NCBI GenBank assembly: GCA_910595825.1
Contig: OU343163.1
Coordinates: forward strand, 97,294,134 to 97,358,133
Length of the DNA stretch: 64,000 nt
From: Philhelius pedissequus
Lineage: Eukaryota > Arthropoda > Insecta > Diptera > Syrphidae
Reading direction: 5' to 3'
The translations under genes and the position numbers were made by a program. The stretch's first letter is position 1, and the number at the start of each line of letters is the position of its first letter. A model generated the notes under the pieces. The model saw only the letters and a list, made by a program, of their open reading frames with translations. It did not search any database and was not told the DNA's origin. Of the stretch, positions 59,001 through 64,000 are shown in pieces.

Positions 59001-59600
59001 TATAAAAATAAATTTATGTCTCCCCGCAGATCTCAAATTGGGCATAGCGAGACATATTTCTGCGATTGCTGGGTAATGATGATGGTGACGGTGAGGCGTG
59101 ATGGCGAACGCGACGCGTCTCCAAAATTGACACATGGATCGAATTACAAGAACCCTCTTCTTTACTTTTTTTTTTCGTTTTGTTGCTTGATTTGAAACGA
59201 CTGTTATGATGGCCCAAATTTGGAGTCCGCAAAGCACCATTTTGGCATTCGAATTCGATGTGGGGTGAGAGTGTGTGTGGTTGGTACTTGTGCGATGTAT
59301 CTAACATCCGCTGGATAATAAATTGCGAATTCACATTACTTCATTCAAAACCATGCTCACCATTTTGGCCGCTCCCCAAATTTGGTTCGGTACACAATCA
59401 CGTGTGTACTCGTACTCGTACTGGGCTTCAAACTGATGGATGATACGATGGTGATGAATTAAAGTGTACTTCTCGTGCACAGGATTGAGTTCCGTAGATT
59501 AAAACGCTTTCATTCAATGAATTTCACTAAAGCTGTGAGATTTTTTAAGGTCTGTGCACACTTCAATAGAGGCAATGAATTTTTAATTTATTTTTTTCTT
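56098..59600. other. AT-rich sequence with a less AT-rich island at 58.7-59.45 kb
   Basis: No conserved coding sequence. The island contains ACTACGCGACGACTAGAACT and CGCGACGCGACG|GTAAAT, followed by GCTCAGCTCGGACTCAC. This could be an untranslated exon or promoter of the large gene, or a regulatory element, but nothing is decisive. Confidence 0.3.
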
Positions 59601-59639
59601 TGTTTATGTTCAAAGCACTTTCGATCTGAATTAATTCAT

Positions 59640-62600
59640 TGTAGGTACATAAAGAGAAAATTATCAGCTTACGTTCCACAGCGTCTATTTTGAAAAAAAT
59701 ATACTGGACACATATTAACTTGCTCTCCACTCATAAAAAGAAATAATTCTGAGTTGTAGATTGTGGAATATATTCATTCCAGGAAAGCTTAGTTTAAGGG
59801 AATCAATTTTTTCAATTATATTTTCTTTAGGCCTTAAATGACCCAGTAGATGTGAAATGAAAATCTTCCACTTATTTTCACATCATATTTTTTTCTGTTT
59901 TAATAAGTTCCAACCGAAAGGAAAAAGACATCTGAACAAATTTTACAATTTTTATAATTTCGTTTATTCATTCAGTTTCTTTGGGACTGAAAATTTTTTA
60001 AATTGTATGAAAAATGGTAAAATTGTGTGAAAAGTCTTAAAACCGCGTGAAAACTTTAATCAAATTGCTAACAAATGTAGATATGTGAATTTTATGTTTT
60101 TTTTATTGAGAATATATGTACCATAAAATCGAATACGTTCCACATTTTTCATTTTATAATATTTTTAACCATTTAAATTACATTACAGGGGGAATAGACA
60201 ACTTAAAGTGAATATTTCTTTTTTTTAACTCACTCATAGTTTATTCTTATTGGAACATTTCACATAATACGTGACAACAAAAGTTTCTTCCGTTGTTTTT
60301 TATAATTTTACTTTAATTTTATGAAATCCTAATTTTGCAGAAAAAGGTCTGACGCAATTTTCGTGTGAAAATTTCATTTTTATGAAAAAAAGTGGTTGTG
60401 AAATGTAAAATTAATAAGCTCCACTGCTTTTTGCAATTTATGTCCAAAATGAAAAAAAAATACATAATGAAATTTACCAAAAAATTGTTTTCCTATGAAA
60501 AGTACGTTTTTACTTTTGTGTGCAAAGTCCACTATATCTTGCCTCCTCTTGTTGAAAAAAATGATCTTCTATGTTAAATGCAAAATATATAAAGTATCTT
60601 TTTTCCAGATAATTAGTTTCGACATTAGAAAGTATTTTTAAACCCCTTTTATGTTCTAAAATGTCTAAAGTTTTCATTGCAAAAAAAAATGCGACTGCTT
60701 ATAAATAACCATCAAAATTATGCCTCAAGGCTTAAAAGGATACAAAATACAATTTCAAGTGTTGTATATATTATTGTTTGAATAAAAATTGTACACGTTT
60801 GCGGATGTACTAGTATCTCTGTTATAATAGCCAAGTATTTTTTTTTTTTTTTTTTTTTTTGAATGTGTGCTGCAGGGTAATTTCAAATGGTGATGGATTA
60901 TGATGGAAAAAGGATATTTTGTTGTTGCTTATTTTTGTTGGCTGTATGTTCATTCATAATAATAATATCTTCGGTTGTTCATCCTAGACTGCGTGTATGT
61001 GTATTTTTTTTACTCTCCAGTTTATGAAAAGTGTTGGTTTGCTTGTACTTTACAGATAATCATAATTTGTCATGCGGAAGATAAAACATGGAAAAGTACA
61101 CAGAAATTATGTTGTCCTTATATTTATAGAGCAAAAAAAATACCTGACACTGACATTTGAGTTTGTGTTTGCTGATGGGAGTGTGGGTTTAAAAAAAATC
61201 AATGCTTAAATAAGACAAATAGAATTCAAGGGGATTTTCTAGAGTTTCATAAAATGACAAATAAATAGTATCTACACAATCTTTTCTTGTTATATTGAAT
61301 GATATAGAACATTTGAAAAAAAAAACAATAAATCGACAAATCTATCAAAAACAGGTTTCATCATCTTTTTCACACCATTTCGTTTCAATTTCACCAAATT
61401 GATAATCAAGTTAATCAGTTAAGCTCTTGTCAATTGCAATATAAAGAGGTTTCACAAAAGTTTTCACATAAAATGTTCAAATTTCAAACTTTTCACAATC
61501 CAGAAGAAAAGTAGGACAACAAATTCAACAAAAAATTTCGTGTGAAATGAAAAGTGAAAAATGTTTTTAATATCTCCCAAAATACAAACTGCTTAAGACT
61601 TGTGAAATTTTCATTCAATGCAAATATTATGGCGACAAGGAAGAACAAATTTGAATCGAAACAAACCTAAGTCAATGGACTTTATCTAAACTTAAAATAC
61701 CGCGAAATCTGTTGGTGTTTCCCTTTGATTTTGAATTCAATTCGCTTTGATGTATAAACCAGGCTTTACTTGTTATTTCCTTTGATATTTGAATGTCTGC
61801 CTAATTCATTGAAAAAATATTTTTTTTCTTTTCGGATTTAAATTTATTCAGTTGCTATAAAATGAATAAGTTCCACAATTTTTTCACGTCATATTTTTAA
61901 TTCCAAATCCCTATATAGACTAATCCCATAAAAAACCTTTCGATTCAATAGATTTTATCTTAACTCCTACTGCTAACCTCTTGTGAAAATTAAAGATTGT
62001 ATATAAATTAGATACGTTCCAAAATCTCTTATAAGGCATTACGCGAATTTTTCATTATGAAAAGTTAAGCAATTGTACTTATTTTCGCTCATGCTTACAA
62101 AACTTGATAGACAAAGTAACAAGGAATACGAATTGTTGCGAAAGTGAAAAAATGAAAATAAAAATCAATGAAATCCAATGCAATTTTTCACAATATGTGT
62201 AACTCAATAAGGACACAAGTAAAGCACAGACTGGCTGTGAAAAGTTCAGCACCTCTACTATGAATTATTTATTTCATCAAAATTTCGTATTTCACGAAAA
62301 TTTAACTATTTTCAAATGAAATGGAAAATGAATACATTCCACAATTTATGGTCATACGGGCTTACATTTGGGAAACAACTTTAACAGTTATGCTAATTTA
62401 TTTTGAAATTTCACTTCACGAAAACAATTTTTTTATGTTTTTATTACTTTCGCTTCATACGACACAAATTAAAAAAAATCAGAGCAGAGTAGGAGAATTT
62501 TCACAATTTTATTTTCCCGCGAAAATTCCTTATGGAAGAATCTTATTTTTAAAAAAATCAGAACTGACAATAAGGTTTTTGTGTATAGAAAAAAGTCCCT

Positions 62601-63950
62601 AAACAGAACTTCTTATTCCATGCAGCACCTTCTCATCTCTTAATAGTTAGTTTTGGCTCTGCAGAATTTGGTGTTATTTCCTCCCCCGCATAAAAATCCC
62701 ATAATTCTTATTCACAGCAATGTACAAAACGCACTCATAAATTACCATAACAGAGAAGCCCCATATATACAGTACACTCAAAATGGTTTTGTTCCTTGGC
62801 GCAGAATTCTTAATTCCAAGAGTCTAATCAGCAATTCAAGACAATCATCCTCCTTCTCCGCCCACTTGAAATACACAATGAAATTATAGTATGATGGCGG
62901 TGTTGGTGGTGGCATGATTCGCTTATATTCAAATTGGAATTGTTCTGATTTTATTTTTTCAAGACTCTTCTTTGGGAGTGCGGTATGTGAATTAGCATCG
63001 CCTCCCCACGACAAGAATCATAAAGATCAAGATAAGTCATCCGGTGTTGCTGCTGCTATGTCTGGTATAGAAGATAGGACTCCAAAGACCACTTCCACTT
63101 CACTTTACCATAAATGAAATAATTCGCCAGAGAGTAGGAGGAAGAGTGAAAACGATTTTTGGTTTCCTTCGCGAATTGCTGTTTTTTTTTTATTTGGTAA
63201 TTTTTGTCATTCCTCCTGGTGTTTCAATGTTGTCCAGTGCTGAGTTTATTGTTTTATTTTGCAATATCAGCGGAATTGGATTTGTTTTTATTAACATTAT
63301 ATGGATTTTCCTGTTGTTTTTTTTGTTGTGCAAGCTTATGGATGTAGACAGTTTTGTTTGTATTGGCTTAGAAGTTTCAATCAGATCAATTTCCTACACC
63401 CATGTTGTATTTATTTTTGGTGGCGTTAAATTCGAGACATATTTACAGTCAGCATTTAGCTTAAGGTTTTTGGCTATCAAAAAAAAACAAGTATAGGAAC
63501 AAATAAACGATAACATAAATTCTGTGGTGAAATGAAAAGTGAATGCACTCCACAATTTGTAAATGAGTACTTATAATGTTAACCATTTGATGAATTAGTT
63601 TGTTTTTCTTTGTCTTGAGAGATGTGGAAGGTAAAACAGAAAATTTCACGATGACGATTTAAAAATATATATAAAATATATATATGTATATATTATATTT
63701 CGCTTAAAAATGTTCCCAGTCTTAGATTCAAATAAGTTACGTAAGTGAACCCCCGTGGAACAAAAAACATATGTTTGAGCAAGCAGGGTCGGGGATTTTC
63801 GCTTTATCACCGCGAAACTCTTCCTTTCAATTTCACAAGTTCCACAGAGCGAAAGGTTTCAAGTTTTGTGGAATTTATAAATATTAATTTCGTATTCGAG
63901 TGGAAATTAAATTTGCTTTCAACATTGATACTTATTATTTTCATTTACCC
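59640..63950. repeat. Zone of degenerate TTCCACA / TGTGAAA words
   Basis: A recurrent phrase close to GAATACGTTCCACAATTTTT appears near 59674, 60138, 60419, 61871, 62018, 62338, 63549 and 63840, nearly always in plus orientation. More than twenty TGTGAAA, GTGAAAA or TTTCAC words lie between, often in the order GTGAAATGAAAAGTGAA. The spacing of phrases is irregular (about 150-300 bp in places). It looks like the remains of an old tandem or dispersed repeat, or a dense cluster of binding-site-like words; no unit can be delimited. Confidence 0.45.
60838..60860 (+). repeat. Poly(T) run of 23
   Basis: Uninterrupted T run, the longest in the window. It could be the reversed poly(A) tail of a retroposed sequence on the minus strand, but no retroelement or target duplication was recognised beside it. 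Confidence 0.7.
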
Positions 63951-64000
63951 AGTTTTTTTTTGCGAAATCAAATGTGGAATTCAATGTTACGATGTGACAA

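Noticed and set aside
63146..63496. 116-codon frame with membrane-like composition (Phe/Leu/Ile-rich)
   Set aside because: AT-rich DNA commonly yields such hydrophobic frames; no start context, homology or splice evidence.
1..64000. CRISPR arrays, bacterial operons or phage genes
   Set aside because: Introns, non-LTR and mariner elements and composition show eukaryotic insect DNA; the only regular array is a simple octamer satellite without spacers.

Overview
This is a strongly AT-rich, gene-poor stretch of insect nuclear DNA, most likely from a fly (Diptera). The evidence is a protein-coding gene with long introns and GT-AG splice sites, low-complexity Ser/Asn/Gln/Asp-rich protein sequence typical of fly genes, rosa-type (DD41D) mariner transposons, non-LTR retrotransposon debris, a tRNA-derived SINE, and a dispersed repeat family ending in a GACAGACA proto-microsatellite, as described for fly mini-me/Helitron-like repeats. 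The species cannot be named from sequence alone.

Only one host gene is supported. It is on the plus strand, with start codon at 30144, coding exons 30144-30237, 33265-33429 and a giant exon 33554-37626, giving 1444 codons so far with all junctions in frame. The protein is long, apparently largely disordered, Ser-rich, with acidic, poly-Ala, poly-Gln and basic stretches; I do not recognise it. The coding sequence runs into a strong donor at 37627, and the gene continues. A possible in-frame 12-nt microexon lies 13.2 kb downstream (50825-50836). If it is real, most of 37.6-64 kb is intron of the same gene.

0-29 kb: no host gene found. This part holds decayed LINE reverse-transcriptase fragments (2.6, 4.2, 11-12, 14.7, 19.3 and 27.3-27.8 kb), several copies of the GACAGACA-tailed repeat (1.3-2.1, 7.0-7.4, 13.9-14.6, 23.3-25.3 kb), a SINE at 19.56 kb, and an apparently intact 1281-bp mariner (23549-24829) inserted into one of those repeat copies. 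A near-perfect 26-bp hairpin lies at 28488-28559.

29-38 kb: the gene. Its first intron carries a 552-bp octamer satellite at 31725-32276, which sits exactly where other copies of the dispersed repeat carry their short GACAGACA tail.

38-64 kb: another dispersed repeat copy (38.6-39.6), a broken mariner relative (42177-43609) that was itself split by a small hAT-like element with an 8-bp target duplication, a decayed LINE on the minus strand (51.7-53.2), a 119-bp Harbinger-like MITE (53395-53513), and a 4-kb zone at 59.6-63.9 kb full of degenerate TTCCACA / TGTGAAA words. No complete novel enzymatic system is visible; the interest lies in nested mobile elements, repeat-to-satellite conversion, and the microexon and hairpin candidates.
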